This document shows positions 48,969 through 58,813 of a DNA stretch of 64,000 bases, one piece after another (the first letter of the stretch is position 1; every line of letters starts with the position of its first letter). The DNA lies in assembly GCF_900078395.1 (NCBI RefSeq), contig NZ_FKLA01000009.1, positions 820,614-884,613 on the forward strand, in the 5' to 3' direction. Made by a program: the position numbers and the translations under genes. The notes under the pieces were generated by a model. The model searched no databases. It was not told the DNA's origin and saw nothing but the letters and a program-made list of their open reading frames with translations. The stretch is from Anaerotruncus rubiinfantis (GTDB lineage Bacteria; Bacillota; Clostridia; Oscillospirales; Ruminococcaceae).

Positions 48969-50639
48969 ATGATTGAAAAGTTTCTGCCCCGTACGGAATT
49001 TGATTCGTACGAGGATTTTAAAGCGAACTATAAACTGAACATCCCGGAGGATTTCAACTTCGGGTTCGACATCATCGACGAGTGGGCCCGCCAGGACCCG
49101 GAAAAGCCCGCGCTCGTCTGGATCAACGACAATTTCGACGAGGAACGCCTTACCTTCACCGACATCAAGGAACGTTCCAACCAGGCCGCCAATTTCTTTA
49201 AGGCCAAGGGGATTAAAAAGGGCGATTTTGTCCTGCTCATCCTCAAGCAGAGGATCGAAACCTGGGTCTGCATGGTCGCGCTGCATAAAATTGGCGCTAT
49301 CGTCATCCCCGGCACCTTCCAGCTGATGCCGCACGACATCGAATACCGGTGCAACAAAGCGGACATCAAGATGATCTGCACCGTCGACGAGCCGGAGCTG
49401 CTCGCGAACATCGAATCGGTGCGTCCCCAGTGCCGCGCGCTGCGGCATGTGGCGGTTGTGGGGGAACATATCCCGGAAGGTTTTCTCGATTTCCGCGGGG
49501 AAGTCAAAGCCTATCCGAAGCAGTTCCCGCGTCCGTCCGGCGCGGAGGGCACCAACGTCCACGATCTGATGCTCGGCTATTTCACCTCCGGCACCACCGG
49601 TATGCCCAAGCTGATTGTACATAATTACGCCTATCCGCTCGGCCATATCACCACCGCCAATTACTGGCATCAGGTGCGCGACGGCGGACTGCACCTGGTC
49701 GCGTCAGATTCCGGCTGGGCCAAGTTCGGCTGGGGCAAAATTTACGGGCAGTGGATCTGCGGCGCGGTCATCGTGGCCTACGACACCGAGGGCAAGTTCG
49801 ACGCGCACCATATGCTCACCACCATCGAAAAGCTGCGGCCGGTCACTTTCTGCGCGCCGCCGACCGTTTACCGGTTCCTCATCAAGGAGGACCTGTCCGG
49901 CTACGACCTTTCCTCGATCAAAAAGGCGACCATCGCGGGCGAACCTTTGAACCCTGAGGTCTATAATAAATTTAAAGCTGCGACCGGCCTCGAATTGACC
50001 GAAGGCTTTGGACAGTCGGAAACGACGGTCATCATTGCGAACTTCCCGTGGTTCCCGATCAAACCGGGCTCCACCGGCAAGTTCTCGCCGCTTTACGATT
50101 TGGATATTGTGGACGAGGAGGGGCATTCCTGCGAGGACGGCATCGTGGGCACCATCGTGGTCAAAAACCTTGATAAAAACCGCCCGGCAGGCCTTCTGGT
50201 GGAATATTACCGCGAAGCGAAGGCAAATGCCGAAAGTTTCTTTGACAATATGTATTCGACCGGTGATACCGCGTGGCGGGACAGCGATGGCTACATCTGG
50301 TTTGTGGGGCGCAATGACGACGTGATCAAGTGTTCCGGCTACCGCATCGGGCCGTTTGAAGTTGAAAGCGCGCTCATGACCCATCCATCGGTGCTCGAAT
50401 GCGCCATTACCGCGGCGCCCGACCCGGTGCGCGGGCAGGTGGTCAAGGCGACCATCGTGCTGGCGAAGGGCTACGAGCCGTCCGACGCGCTCAAAAAGGA
50501 ATTGCAGAACCATGTGAAAAAGGAGACTGCGCCTTATAAATACCCGCGCATCGTCGAGTTCGTGGAGGAGCTGCCCAAAACGATCAGCGGAAAGATCAAA
50601 CGCAAACAGATCCGCATTGATGATCAGAATAAGGCGTGA
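48969..50639 (+). CDS. Acyl-CoA synthetase (AMP-forming, medium-chain/acetate-like)
   Basis: 556 residues. The ANL adenylating-enzyme motifs are complete: YFTSGTTGMPKLIVHNYAY (A3, P-loop), EGFGQSETTV (A5), STGDTAWRDSDGYIWFVGRNDDVIKCSGYRIGPFEVE (A7-A8 hinge) and the catalytic lysine in PKTISGKIKRKQIR. It activates a carboxylate with ATP and transfers it to CoA. The family includes acetyl-, propionyl- and medium-chain acyl-CoA synthetases; the substrate is not decided. Coupled by position to the HTH-cupin regulator. A hairpin at 50661-50686 follows. Confidence 0.9.
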   Translation: MIEKFLPRTEFDSYEDFKANYKLNIPEDFNFGFDIIDEWARQDPEKPALVWINDNFDEERLTFTDIKERSNQAANFFKAKGIKKGDFVLLILKQRIETWVCMVALHKIGAIVIPGTFQLMPHDIEYRCNKADIKMICTVDEPELLANIESVRPQCRALRHVAVVGEHIPEGFLDFRGEVKAYPKQFPRPSGAEGTNVHDLMLGYFTSGTTGMPKLIVHNYAYPLGHITTANYWHQVRDGGLHLVASDSGWAKFGWGKIYGQWICGAVIVAYDTEGKFDAHHMLTTIEKLRPVTFCAPPTVYRFLIKEDLSGYDLSSIKKATIAGEPLNPEVYNKFKAATGLELTEGFGQSETTVIIANFPWFPIKPGSTGKFSPLYDLDIVDEEGHSCEDGIVGTIVVKNLDKNRPAGLLVEYYREAKANAESFFDNMYSTGDTAWRDSDGYIWFVGRNDDVIKCSGYRIGPFEVESALMTHPSVLECAITAAPDPVRGQVVKATIVLAKGYEPSDALKKELQNHVKKETAPYKYPRIVEFVEELPKTISGKIKRKQIRIDDQNKA

Positions 50640-50655
50640 CAGAAAAGATTCGCAA

Positions 50656-50700
50656 AATGAGCGGACGGTATGAAAATGCCGTCCGCATTTCTTGTGTTTT
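50656..50700 (+). terminator. Terminator of the acyl-CoA synthetase operon
   Basis: GCGGACGG (50661-50668) and CCGTCCGC (50679-50686), then ATTTCTTGTGTTTT. Confidence 0.65.
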
Positions 50701-50722
50701 GCACAATCTCCCACAAAAAAGG

Positions 50723-50751
50723 TTGAAACTTCGGGGAATTGGATGTAGAAT
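50723..50751 (+). promoter_or_regulatory. Promoter of the CstA-like gene
   Basis: TTGAAA (50723-50728), 17 bases, TAGAAT (50746-50751), about 70 bases before the start codon. Confidence 0.55.
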
Positions 50752-50823
50752 GAGGGACAGTATCTTTGGAAAGCGGTAATTGGGAGGCTTTCGGGATGCG
50801 AATTGGGAAGGGAGAGAGACACG

Positions 50824-52287
50824 TTGGTGACATTCTTGATTGGCCTCGCTGTTCTGGCGGCCGGAGGGTTTTGGTACGGGCGTGTATGTGAGCGGGAATT
50901 CGGGCCGGACGACCGGCCGACGCCTGCGGTGACGCTGGATGACGGCGTGGATTATGTGCCGATGAACAAATGGAAAAACAGCCTGATCGAGCTGCTAAAC
51001 ATCGCGGGGATCGGGCCGATCCTGGGACCGATCCAGGGTATCCTGTTCGGGCCGGTAGCTTTTTTGCTGATCCCTGTCGGGTGCATTTTCGGCGGCGCGC
51101 TGCACGACTATTTCACCGGTATGATCGCCATGCGCGAGGGCGGCGAGCAGATGCCGCTTCTGGTACGCAAATATCTGGGGCGCGGAGTTTACGGTATCTA
51201 CAACGTCTTTTTGGGCCTTTTGATGCTGCTGGTGGCGGCGCTCTACATCTATACGCCGGGCGAGCTGCTGGTCACGCAGGTGATGCGCCGGCCGGCCGAT
51301 GCGGACACCCCGCTCATCTGGATCGTGTTCGGCGTGATCTTCGTCTATTATGTTTTTGCGACGCTGGTGCCGATTGACAAGCTCATCGGAAAAATCTATC
51401 CAATATTCGGCGGGGTCATGCTGATTTCAACGGTCGGAATCTTTTTTGGGCTTTTCAGCAGCGGATATGAACTGCAGAACCTCACCTGGGGCGGGCTGCT
51501 TGGCAGCCACTCTGGCGGGCAGCCGCTCGTACCGGCATTCTTCGTGACGGTGGCCTGCGGGCTTGTTTCCGGATTCCATTCCACCCAGAGCACCATGCTT
51601 TCCCGGACGGTGCGGGAGGAAAGGGAGGGCAAAACCACCTTTTATAATATGATGATCTGTGAAGGGGCCATCGCTATGGTTTGGGCGGCTGCCGCGATGG
51701 GGCTCTATAACAAGGGGATCGACGCGTCTGTCGTCGGCACGCCTTCGGTGATCGGGCTGGTCGCGAACGATCTGCTCGGCCCAATCGGCGGACTGATCGC
51801 CATCCTCGGCGTGATCATTCTGCCGCTCACCTCGGGCGACACTGCGCTGCGTTCGGCGCGCGTGATGCTTGCGGACTTTCTGCAGATCGACCAGAAGCCG
51901 ATGAAAAAGCGCCTGATGCTGACGGCGGCGACCTTCCTGCCGGTGGCGGCGATCCTGGTGCCCACCAAACTGGCGGGAGATGGATTCAATACCCTGTGGC
52001 GGTATTTCGCGTGGAGCAACCAGACGATCGCGCTGTTTGCCTTTTCGGTGGTCGCGGTTTATCTGATGGTGCGCGGAAAGAACTATCTGATGGCCATGTG
52101 TCCCGGAACTTTTTATGCCTTTGTGATTTTCAGCTATATTCTGAACGCCCACATCGGATTCAATCTGCCGCTGAGCATTGCGTATGTGATTGCCGGCGCT
52201 CTGACGGTGGCTTATGTGACCATGACCCTCGCCTGCGGGCACAGGATGATACGGCTTTATCACGCGGACCTCATCCAGTGCACCTGA
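50824..52287 (+). CDS. CstA-family carbon starvation transporter
   Basis: 487 residues with about 13 membrane helices. CstA landmarks are present: NIAGIGPILGPIQGILFGPVAFLLIPVGCIFGGALHDY (here in parts), GFHSTQSTMLSRTVREE and LTSGDTALRSARVMLAD. The C-terminal hydrophilic domain of E. coli CstA is missing, as in shorter Gram-positive members. CstA proteins import peptides or pyruvate. I start at TTG 50824 after GGAAGGGAGAG; an in-frame TTG at 50803 is less well placed. Its own promoter separates it from the synthetase operon. Confidence 0.88.
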   Translation: MVTFLIGLAVLAAGGFWYGRVCEREFGPDDRPTPAVTLDDGVDYVPMNKWKNSLIELLNIAGIGPILGPIQGILFGPVAFLLIPVGCIFGGALHDYFTGMIAMREGGEQMPLLVRKYLGRGVYGIYNVFLGLLMLLVAALYIYTPGELLVTQVMRRPADADTPLIWIVFGVIFVYYVFATLVPIDKLIGKIYPIFGGVMLISTVGIFFGLFSSGYELQNLTWGGLLGSHSGGQPLVPAFFVTVACGLVSGFHSTQSTMLSRTVREEREGKTTFYNMMICEGAIAMVWAAAAMGLYNKGIDASVVGTPSVIGLVANDLLGPIGGLIAILGVIILPLTSGDTALRSARVMLADFLQIDQKPMKKRLMLTAATFLPVAAILVPTKLAGDGFNTLWRYFAWSNQTIALFAFSVVAVYLMVRGKNYLMAMCPGTFYAFVIFSYILNAHIGFNLPLSIAYVIAGALTVAYVTMTLACGHRMIRLYHADLIQCT

Positions 52288-52324
52288 TTTTGCGCTTTTT
52301 TGGCGGGCGCGGCGGGATAAAGGC

Positions 52325-52409
52325 TTGCATTCGGCATAAAATTATGGTACAATACCTTAAAGTAAGAATAGAAACGAATGTGAAAGAGTGAGGTTGACCT
52401 CACTCTTTC
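52325..52409 (+). promoter_or_regulatory. Promoter and leader hairpin of the rimP-nusA-infB operon
   Basis: TTGCAT (52325-52330), 17 bases, TACAAT (52348-52353) with an extended TGG. GAAAGAGTGAGGT (52382-52394) and ACCTCACTCTTTC (52397-52409) form a 13-bp hairpin 20 bases before the first start codon, followed by CTTTG. A leader hairpin before nusA operons often serves autoregulation by NusA. Confidence 0.65.
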
Positions 52410-52431
52410 CTTTGTGTATGGAGGGATTTGG

Positions 52432-52920
52432 TTGGCCCAGCAGAAGGGGAAAAGGCCGAACACCGCAGCGGTCTGCGCCGAACTGGCGGCGCCTGTGGCG
52501 GAAGAATTGGGCGTTTACCTGTGGGACGTGGCGTTTGAAAAAGAAGGCGCCGGATGGTACCTGCGCTACTTTATCGACAAAGATCAGGAGGGCGGCGTGG
52601 ACATCGATACCTGCGAGGAGTTCTCCCGCCGGATGAGCGACCTGCTTGACGAAGCGGACCCGATCCCGCAGAGCTACACGCTGGAGGTCGGCTCGCCGGG
52701 CGTGGAGCGCAAACTCACAAAGGACTGGCATTTCCAGAAGTATCTGGGCGAACCGGTTCTGGTGCGCCTGATCCGGCCGGTGGAAGGGGTCCGGGACTTT
52801 GTAGGGGAACTGGCGGCCTACCATGAGGATGGCACGATCGACCTTGCGCTCGACGAAGAGAGTGAAATGTCTTTCACGCTTGACGAGACGGCCTATGTGC
52901 GGCTTTATGAAGAATTTTGA
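52432..52920 (+). CDS. rimP: Ribosome maturation factor RimP
   Basis: 162 residues. The N-terminal domain runs AELAAPVAEELGVYLWDVAFEKEG...YLRYFIDKD, then CEEFSRRMSDLLDEADPIPQSYTLEVGSPGVERKL, the family signature; a C-terminal SH3-like domain ends in VRLYEEF. RimP assists 30S subunit assembly. I start at TTG 52432, 7 bases after GGAGGG; the ATG at 52414 overlaps that site. First gene of the operon. Confidence 0.92.
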   Translation: MAQQKGKRPNTAAVCAELAAPVAEELGVYLWDVAFEKEGAGWYLRYFIDKDQEGGVDIDTCEEFSRRMSDLLDEADPIPQSYTLEVGSPGVERKLTKDWHFQKYLGEPVLVRLIRPVEGVRDFVGELAAYHEDGTIDLALDEESEMSFTLDETAYVRLYEEF

Positions 52921-52966
52921 CGTAAACGCGGATGCGGCAATGAATGATAATGGAGGAGTCCGGAAA

Positions 52967-54031
52967 ATGATTACAACCAGCAACAGCGAATTTTTTGAAG
53001 CTCTGGCGCTTCTGGAAAAGGAGAAGGGAATCCCGAAGGAGCTGCTCGCGGAAAAGATCGCCACCGCCATCGGCAATGCGATCCGGCGCGACATGGGCGC
53101 TTCGGAGGACAGCGTCGTGGATATCAACCCGGAGACCGGCCGTTTTTATGTGGCGATGCGCAAGACGGTCGTCGACGAGGTCTATGACCCGGCGCAGGAA
53201 ATCCTGCCGGAGGAGGCGGTCAAGTATAACAGCGCCGCCATCCTGGGCGACGTGGTTGAGATTCCGCTGGACACCAAGCAGTTTGGACGCATCGCGGCCC
53301 AGACCGCCAAGCACGTCATCCGCCAGGGCATCCGGGAGGTGGAACGCGGACAGCTGTTCGCGGAGTATTCCTCCAGACAGCATGACATCGTGACCGCCAC
53401 GGTCATCAAGACCGATCCCCGCAAGGGCAACGTCACGCTGGAAATCGGCAAGAGCGAAGCCATCCTTCCCAAAAGCGAACAGGTTCCGGGCGAGGAGTTT
53501 GCGGATAATTCCCGCGTGAAGGTTTACGTCGTCGACGTGATCAACGGCGAAAAAGGCCCGCGCATCATGATTTCGCGCACCCATCCGGGGTTGGTCAAAC
53601 GGCTCTTCGAGATGGAGGTCCCGGAGATTTTTGACGGCACCATCGAGGTCAAATCGATCTCCCGCGAGGCGGGCAGCCGCACCAAGATCGCGGTCTGGTC
53701 GAATGACGAGAACGTCGACCCGGTTGGCGCCTGCATCGGCCCGAAAGGCCAGCGCGTTTCGGCCATTGTGGACGAACTGGGCGGGGAAAAGATCGACGTG
53801 GTCAAGTATTCCGCCGACCCGGCCGCGTTTATCGCGGCGGCGCTTTCGCCGGCCGACGTGCTTTCGGTAGAGATCGAGTCGGAAAACCCCAAGGCCTGCA
53901 AGGTCACCGTCCCGGACCATCAGCTTTCTCTCGCGATCGGCAACAAGGGACAGAACGCCCGCCTCGCCGCCAAGCTCACCGGATGGAAGATCGACATCAA
54001 GCCGGAATCCGGTTTCTACGGGGAAGAATAA
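52967..54031 (+). CDS. nusA: Transcription termination/antitermination protein NusA
   Basis: 354 residues: an N-terminal RNA polymerase-binding domain (SEFFEALALLEKEKGIPKELL), an S1 domain (GQLFAEYSSRQHDIVTATVIK, ...EIGKSEAILPKSEQ), and two KH domains (VGACIGPKGQRVSAIVDELGGEKIDVV and LAIGNKGQNARLAAKLTGWKIDI). It ends there, without the acidic repeats found in enterobacteria. NusA modulates pausing and intrinsic termination. ATG 52967 follows GGAGGAG. Confidence 0.96.
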   Translation: MITTSNSEFFEALALLEKEKGIPKELLAEKIATAIGNAIRRDMGASEDSVVDINPETGRFYVAMRKTVVDEVYDPAQEILPEEAVKYNSAAILGDVVEIPLDTKQFGRIAAQTAKHVIRQGIREVERGQLFAEYSSRQHDIVTATVIKTDPRKGNVTLEIGKSEAILPKSEQVPGEEFADNSRVKVYVVDVINGEKGPRIMISRTHPGLVKRLFEMEVPEIFDGTIEVKSISREAGSRTKIAVWSNDENVDPVGACIGPKGQRVSAIVDELGGEKIDVVKYSADPAAFIAAALSPADVLSVEIESENPKACKVTVPDHQLSLAIGNKGQNARLAAKLTGWKIDIKPESGFYGEE

Positions 54032-54123
54032 CGCCTGTCGCCGGATGGTGCGGCTGCGGCTTGCCCGCGGCCCGGATTCGGATCAGATAGCCGCGGGGCG
54101 GCAACAGAAATGAGGGTGAGAAG

Positions 54124-54399
54124 ATGCCACAAAAAAAGATCCCGCTGCGTATGTGCGCGGGCTGTTCGGAACATAAGCCGAAAAAGGAACTGGTGCGGGT
54201 GGTGCGTACGCCGGAAGGTGAAATCCTGCTCGACCTGACCGGAAAGAAATCCGGGCGCGGGGCATATGTCTGCCCGAACGAAACCTGCCTCAAAAAAGCC
54301 CGCAAGGCGCGGCGGATCGAACGCGCGCTCGACTGTGCGATCCCGGACGAGGTTTACGAGCGGATGGAAGCCGAGATGCGGGAGGCCCCGCATGAATGA
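54124..54399 (+). CDS. ylxR: YlxR family RNA-binding protein (RnpM)
   Basis: 91 residues with the YlxR pattern: KKIPLRMCAGCSEHKPKKELVRVVR, then KKSGRGAYVCPNETCLKKA. In Bacillus this protein binds RNase P RNA and modulates it. The two cysteine pairs (CAGC and CPNETC) do not form a standard zinc finger. It lies between nusA and ylxQ as in other Firmicutes and overlaps ylxQ by eight bases. Confidence 0.93.
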   Translation: MPQKKIPLRMCAGCSEHKPKKELVRVVRTPEGEILLDLTGKKSGRGAYVCPNETCLKKARKARRIERALDCAIPDEVYERMEAEMREAPHE

Positions 54400-54694
54400 C
54401 AAGCTCTTTTCTGCGATTTCGCTCTGCCGCAAGGCCGGAAAGCTCTGCATGGGGATGGACGTGGTGAAGGAGAAGGCCTTTTCGGGCGAAGCAAAGCTGG
54501 TGCTGCTCGCCTCGGACGTTTCCGAACGCAGTGAACGGCAGGCGCGCTTTGCCTGCGGGGACTGCGGAGTGCGGGTGGCGAAGCTCCCCTACACGATGGA
54601 GGAACTCTCACGCGTCACGGGAAAAGCTTATGGGATTCTTGCAATCTGCGACGGGAGCTTTTCCCGAATGATCGAAAAGCTGCTCGGCAGTTGA
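54392..54694 (+). CDS. ylxQ: L7Ae-family ribosomal-like protein YlxQ
   Basis: 100 residues: MNDKLFSAISLCRKAGKLCMGMDVVKE, AKLVLLASDVSERSERQARFACGDCGVRV, and a C-terminal GILAICDGSFSRMIEKLL. This is the L7Ae/L30e/S12e fold that binds kink-turn RNA. Its function in bacteria is not settled; it always accompanies nusA and infB. ATG 54392 lies inside the end of ylxR. Confidence 0.92.
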   Translation: MNDKLFSAISLCRKAGKLCMGMDVVKEKAFSGEAKLVLLASDVSERSERQARFACGDCGVRVAKLPYTMEELSRVTGKAYGILAICDGSFSRMIEKLLGS

Positions 54695-54811
54695 TACGGA
54701 AATCATGTTTGATTTTAAGATAGAGAATACGTTCTGACTCCTGCGGTTCGACTGTGGTTGTTGGACGTTACGGCAATCACGTACGACAGGAAAATAGGAG
54801 GTAATGTAAAT

Positions 54812-57436
54812 ATGCTGGAGAAATACCGGGTACATGAGGTCGCCAAGGACCTCGGCGTTCCGACCAAAGAGGTGGTTGACCTGCTGGGCAGCCGCGTCCC
54901 CGGCGAACGCAAGAGCATGACAGCTCTGAACGAAACAGAACTGAGCGTGGTGCTCAACCATTATACGAACCAGAATCAGGTCGAAAATTTTGAGGAATAT
55001 TTTTCCGCCGGGCATGCGAAGAAGGAAGCCGCCGCTGCCGCGGCAAAAGCTGCCTCCGAACAGGCCAAGGCCCAGCAGCAGGCGGCATTTGCCGCGCAGC
55101 AGCGCGCCGCGCGTCCCGCCGCGCCGGCTGGACAGCCGCAGGCGCAGCAAAACGGCGGCCGTCCGGCCTTCAACGGGCAGCAGGGCAGCCGTCCGCAGAA
55201 TGGCAACCGCCCTGCCTTTAATGGGCAGCAGGGCAGCCGCCCGCAGCAGAACGGAAACCGTCCGCCCTTTAACGGGCAGCAGGGAAACCGTCCGCAAAAC
55301 GGCAACCGACCGGCCTTTAACAACCAGAATGGCAACCGTCCGCAGCAGGGCCAGCAGAACCGCCCGCCGCAGCAGAACCGGCCCGCGCCGCAGCAAACCC
55401 AGCCGCAAAACGGTACCCAGCCCGCGGCGCCTCAGAAGCCGCGCACCCGCGGCCCGGCGATGACGGTGGATACCCGCGCCGGTTCGGTGCAGATCAACAT
55501 CGATAAATATAACGAGAAGTACGATAACCTTGCGCAATCTAAACTCGGAAACAAGGACACCGCCGCGCAGAAACAGAAGCTCAACCAGCGTTCGGCGCAG
55601 CGCCGCCAGGGCAAGCCCGCTATGAGCCGCAAGGAGAAGGAAGACGCGAAGATGCGCCGCCTGGAGCTGGAGCGCCAGCGCCGCAAAAACCTGGAGATCA
55701 CCCTTCCGGAGGAAATCACGGTCGGCGATCTGGCCGCGCGGCTGCATATTACGGCCGCTGAGATCATCAAGCGCCTGATGGGGCTTGGCGTCATGGCGAC
55801 CGTCAACGAGACGCTCGATTTCGACACCGCTTCGATGGTTGCGATGGAGATCGGCGCGAAGGTCGAGAAAGAAGTCGTCCTCACGATTGAGGACCGCCTG
55901 TTCGAGGTCGAGGACGAGAATGACGAAGGTATGGTCGAACGTCCGCCGATCGTTGTGGTCATGGGACACGTCGACCACGGCAAGACCTCCCTGCTTGACG
56001 CCATCCGCCACGCCAATGTCACCGAAGGCGAGGCCGGCGGCATCACCCAGCATATTGGCGCTTATCAGGTCCTGGTGAACGACCGCCCGATCACCTTCCT
56101 CGACACGCCCGGACACGCGGCGTTCACCTCGATGCGCGCGCGCGGTGCGCAGGTCACCGATATCGCGGTGCTGGTGGTCGCGGCCGACGACGGCATCATG
56201 CCGCAGACGGTCGAAGCGATCAACCATGCCAAAGCGGCGGGCGTTTCGATCATCGTCGCAATCAACAAGATGGATAAACCTGCTGCAAACCCGGATAAGG
56301 TGAAGCAGGAACTCACAGAATATGAACTGGTGCCCGAAGAATGGGGCGGCGACGTGCCGTGCATCCCGGTCTCCGCAAAGAGCAGGGAGGGCATCTCCGA
56401 CCTGCTGGAAATGATCCAGCTGGTCGCGGACACCAGCGAGCTGAAAGCCAATCCGGATAAGATGGCGAAAGGCTCGGTCATTGAGGCGAAGCTCGACAAG
56501 GGCCGCGGGCCGGTCGCGACGGTGCTTGTCCAGAACGGCACCCTGCACACCGGAGACGTGGTCATCGCCGGTACGGCGGTCGGCCGCGTACGCGTGATGT
56601 TAAACGACAAGGGCGAGAAGGTCGATGAGGCCGGACCGTCGACGCCGGTTGAGATCACCGGCCTTGACTCGGTGCCGGAGGCAGGCGACATGTTCAACGC
56701 GGTTGAGGATGAACGGCTTGCCAAGGAGCTGGTCGACCAGCGCAAATTTGAGAATAAGCAGGAGCAGTTCTCCTCCTACGAAAAGGTCACGCTGGATAAC
56801 CTCTTTAGCCACATTTCGCAGGGCGACATCAAGGAACTGCCGATCATTGTCAAGGCGGACGTACAGGGATCAGTCGAGGCGGTCAAACAGTCGCTTGAGA
56901 AGATTTCAAACGATGAAGTGCGCGTCAAGGTCATCCACGGCGCGGTCGGCGCGGTCAGCGAAAGTGACGTCATGCTCGCGAACGCTTCGAACGCGATCAT
57001 CGTCGGCTTCAATGTGCGCCCCGATCCGGTCGCCAAGGAGAACGCTGAACGTGACGGAGTGGAGCTGCGGCTCTATCGGATCATCTACGACGCGATCAAC
57101 GACGTGGAAACCGCCATGAAGGGCATGCTCGCACCGAAATACCGCGACGTTGACCTCGGGCGCGCGGAAGTGCGTCAGGTCTACAAGATCACGAGCGTCG
57201 GGACAGTCGCGGGCTGCTATGTGCTCGAGGGCAAGATCACCCGCTCGGCAAATATCCGCATCGTGCGTGACGGCATCATCGTGGCGGACGATAAGCTCGA
57301 CAGCCTCAAACGCTTCAAGGACGACGTCAAAGAGGTCGCCAAGGGCTATGAGTGCGGCATGAGCCTCGTGAAATTCAACGACATCAAGGAAGGCGACGTA
57401 TTTGAAGCCTATGAAGTCGAGGAATACCGGGAATAA
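54812..57436 (+). CDS. infB: Translation initiation factor IF-2
   Basis: 874 residues. An N-terminal IF2_N module ([24 protein letters not shown]), a Lys/Ala segment, then a low-complexity region (about 112-205) built of repeats such as [17 protein letters not shown] second IF2_N module ([23 protein letters not shown]) precedes the G domain: [12 protein letters not shown] (G1), GGITQHIG (G2), DTPGHAAF (G3), NKMD (G4) and SAKS (G5). Domains II-IV complete the protein. It places initiator tRNA on the 30S subunit. ATG 54812 follows AGGAGGT. Confidence 0.96.
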   Translation: MLEKYRVHEVAKDLGVPTKEVVDLLGSRVPGERKSMTALNETELSVVLNHYTNQNQVENFEEYFSAGHAKKEAAAAAAKAASEQAKAQQQAAFAAQQRAARPAAPAGQPQAQQNGGRPAFNGQQGSRPQNGNRPAFNGQQGSRPQQNGNRPPFNGQQGNRPQNGNRPAFNNQNGNRPQQGQQNRPPQQNRPAPQQTQPQNGTQPAAPQKPRTRGPAMTVDTRAGSVQINIDKYNEKYDNLAQSKLGNKDTAAQKQKLNQRSAQRRQGKPAMSRKEKEDAKMRRLELERQRRKNLEITLPEEITVGDLAARLHITAAEIIKRLMGLGVMATVNETLDFDTASMVAMEIGAKVEKEVVLTIEDRLFEVEDENDEGMVERPPIVVVMGHVDHGKTSLLDAIRHANVTEGEAGGITQHIGAYQVLVNDRPITFLDTPGHAAFTSMRARGAQVTDIAVLVVAADDGIMPQTVEAINHAKAAGVSIIVAINKMDKPAANPDKVKQELTEYELVPEEWGGDVPCIPVSAKSREGISDLLEMIQLVADTSELKANPDKMAKGSVIEAKLDKGRGPVATVLVQNGTLHTGDVVIAGTAVGRVRVMLNDKGEKVDEAGPSTPVEITGLDSVPEAGDMFNAVEDERLAKELVDQRKFENKQEQFSSYEKVTLDNLFSHISQGDIKELPIIVKADVQGSVEAVKQSLEKISNDEVRVKVIHGAVGAVSESDVMLANASNAIIVGFNVRPDPVAKENAERDGVELRLYRIIYDAINDVETAMKGMLAPKYRDVDLGRAEVRQVYKITSVGTVAGCYVLEGKITRSANIRIVRDGIIVADDKLDSLKRFKDDVKEVAKGYECGMSLVKFNDIKEGDVFEAYEVEEYRE

Positions 57437-57450
57437 TAAAGGAGTAAATC

Positions 57451-57789
57451 ATGGGATCTTATAGAGCATCCAGAACCGAGGAGGATATGAAGCGGGAACT
57501 GAGCGACATCATGCGTTCGCTCAAGGATCCGCGGATCACCGGCCTCATTTCGATTGTGAAGATGGACCTCGCGTCCGACCTTTCGCACTGCAGGGTGTAT
57601 GTTTCCTCCATGGACGGCCTTGACGCGGCAAAAAGCGCCGTGAAGGGCCTTGAGAGCGCGTCCGGCTTCATCAAGCGGGAACTGAATTCCCGGATGAAGC
57701 TGCGGCGGCTGCCGGACTTTAAGTTTATCGCGGACGATTCGATCGCCCACAGCGCGGATATCACCCGCATGCTGGAAGACCTGAAGTAA
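57451..57789 (+). CDS. rbfA: Ribosome-binding factor A
   Basis: 112 residues with a KH-like fold: the start SRTEEDMKRELSDIMRSLKDPRI, then VYVSSMDGLDAAKSAVKGLESASGFIKREL, and LPDFKFIADDSIAHSADITRML. RbfA binds the 30S subunit during 16S rRNA maturation. It follows infB after 14 bases, within the operon. Confidence 0.94.
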   Translation: MGSYRASRTEEDMKRELSDIMRSLKDPRITGLISIVKMDLASDLSHCRVYVSSMDGLDAAKSAVKGLESASGFIKRELNSRMKLRRLPDFKFIADDSIAHSADITRMLEDLK

Positions 57790-57808
57790 AGGGACAGGAG
57801 GAATCTGC

Positions 57809-58813
57809 ATGGAAGAATGCCGGGATGTCACAGCCGGGGAGGCCGCGAAACTGCTTGCAGAAAGCGACCATATCCTGATCCTGACCCATATGAAGCCGGA
57901 TGGCGACACGCTGGGCAGCGGCTTTGCCATGTTCTACGCCCTGCAAATGCTTGGGAAAACGGTACGGATTGAAAATTCGGACGGTTTTCCCGCGCGTTAT
58001 TCGTTCCTGTTCGAGGGGTTCGACCCGGAATCGCAGCCGCAGTTCCCCCCTGAGTTCATTCTTGCGGTGGACATCGCGGATACTCAGCTGTTGGGGGAGA
58101 AAACCGAATCCTACAAAGACCGGATCGACCTGTGCATCGACCATCATCCGTCCAACAGCCGGTATGCCAGGCGTCTGCTGCTTGACCCGCGCGCCTGCGC
58201 GACGGTACAGCGGGTCTATGACGTGATCGGGGCGCTTGGCGTCGCGCCGGACAAGCGGATCGCAACCTGCATCTACACCGGTCTTTCGACCGACACGGGC
58301 TGCTTTCGTTATTCGAACACCACGGCCGGGGCGCATCTGCTTGCGGCGAAGATGATTGAAGCCGGCGCCGACCACTACAGGATCGACAAGCTCATGTTCG
58401 AGACCAAATCGGTGGCGCGCATGGAGCTTGAGCGGATGGTCATGGATACGCTCGAATATTACTACGGCAATAAATTTGCGGTGATCGTCATCTCCCAGGA
58501 CGCGGTCGAACGCACCGGTGTGCCGGAGGAGGATCTGGAAGGGATCTCTTCGGTGCCGCGTCAGATTGAAGGGGTGGAAGCTTCGGCGACCCTGCGCCAG
58601 AAGGGACCGGAAAAATACCGGGTTTCGATGCGCTCGGGCGAGAAGATCAACTCCTCGAAGGTCTGCGGGCGGCTCGGCGGCGGTGGACATGCCCGCGCAG
58701 CGGGCTGTATGCTGGAAGGGGATCTCGAAAGCGTGAAAAAACAGCTTGTTGAGGCGATCCGGGAGGATATCGAACCGCTTTGCAAAGGAAGGGGTTCAGC
58801 TTGCAGGAGTTAA
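57809..58813 (+). CDS. nrnA: DHH-DHHA1 phosphoesterase NrnA (oligoribonuclease/pAp phosphatase)
   Basis: 334 residues. DHH motifs: LTHMKPDGDTLGSG, LAVDIADTQLLG, CIDHHPSNSRYA and GLSTDTGCFRYSNT; the DHHA1 domain ends with GGGHARAAGC for substrate binding. The enzyme degrades nanoRNAs to mononucleotides and dephosphorylates pAp. GGACAGGAGG precedes the ATG. Its end overlaps truB by 13 bases. Confidence 0.93.
   Translation: MEECRDVTAGEAAKLLAESDHILILTHMKPDGDTLGSGFAMFYALQMLGKTVRIENSDGFPARYSFLFEGFDPESQPQFPPEFILAVDIADTQLLGEKTESYKDRIDLCIDHHPSNSRYARRLLLDPRACATVQRVYDVIGALGVAPDKRIATCIYTGLSTDTGCFRYSNTTAGAHLLAAKMIEAGADHYRIDKLMFETKSVARMELERMVMDTLEYYYGNKFAVIVISQDAVERTGVPEEDLEGISSVPRQIEGVEASATLRQKGPEKYRVSMRSGEKINSSKVCGRLGGGGHARAAGCMLEGDLESVKKQLVEAIREDIEPLCKGRGSACRS

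Noticed and set aside
55148-55427. Regular DNA repeats suggesting a CRISPR array
   Set aside because: They are in-frame codons of the IF-2 low-complexity region, without spacers of constant length or cas genes.
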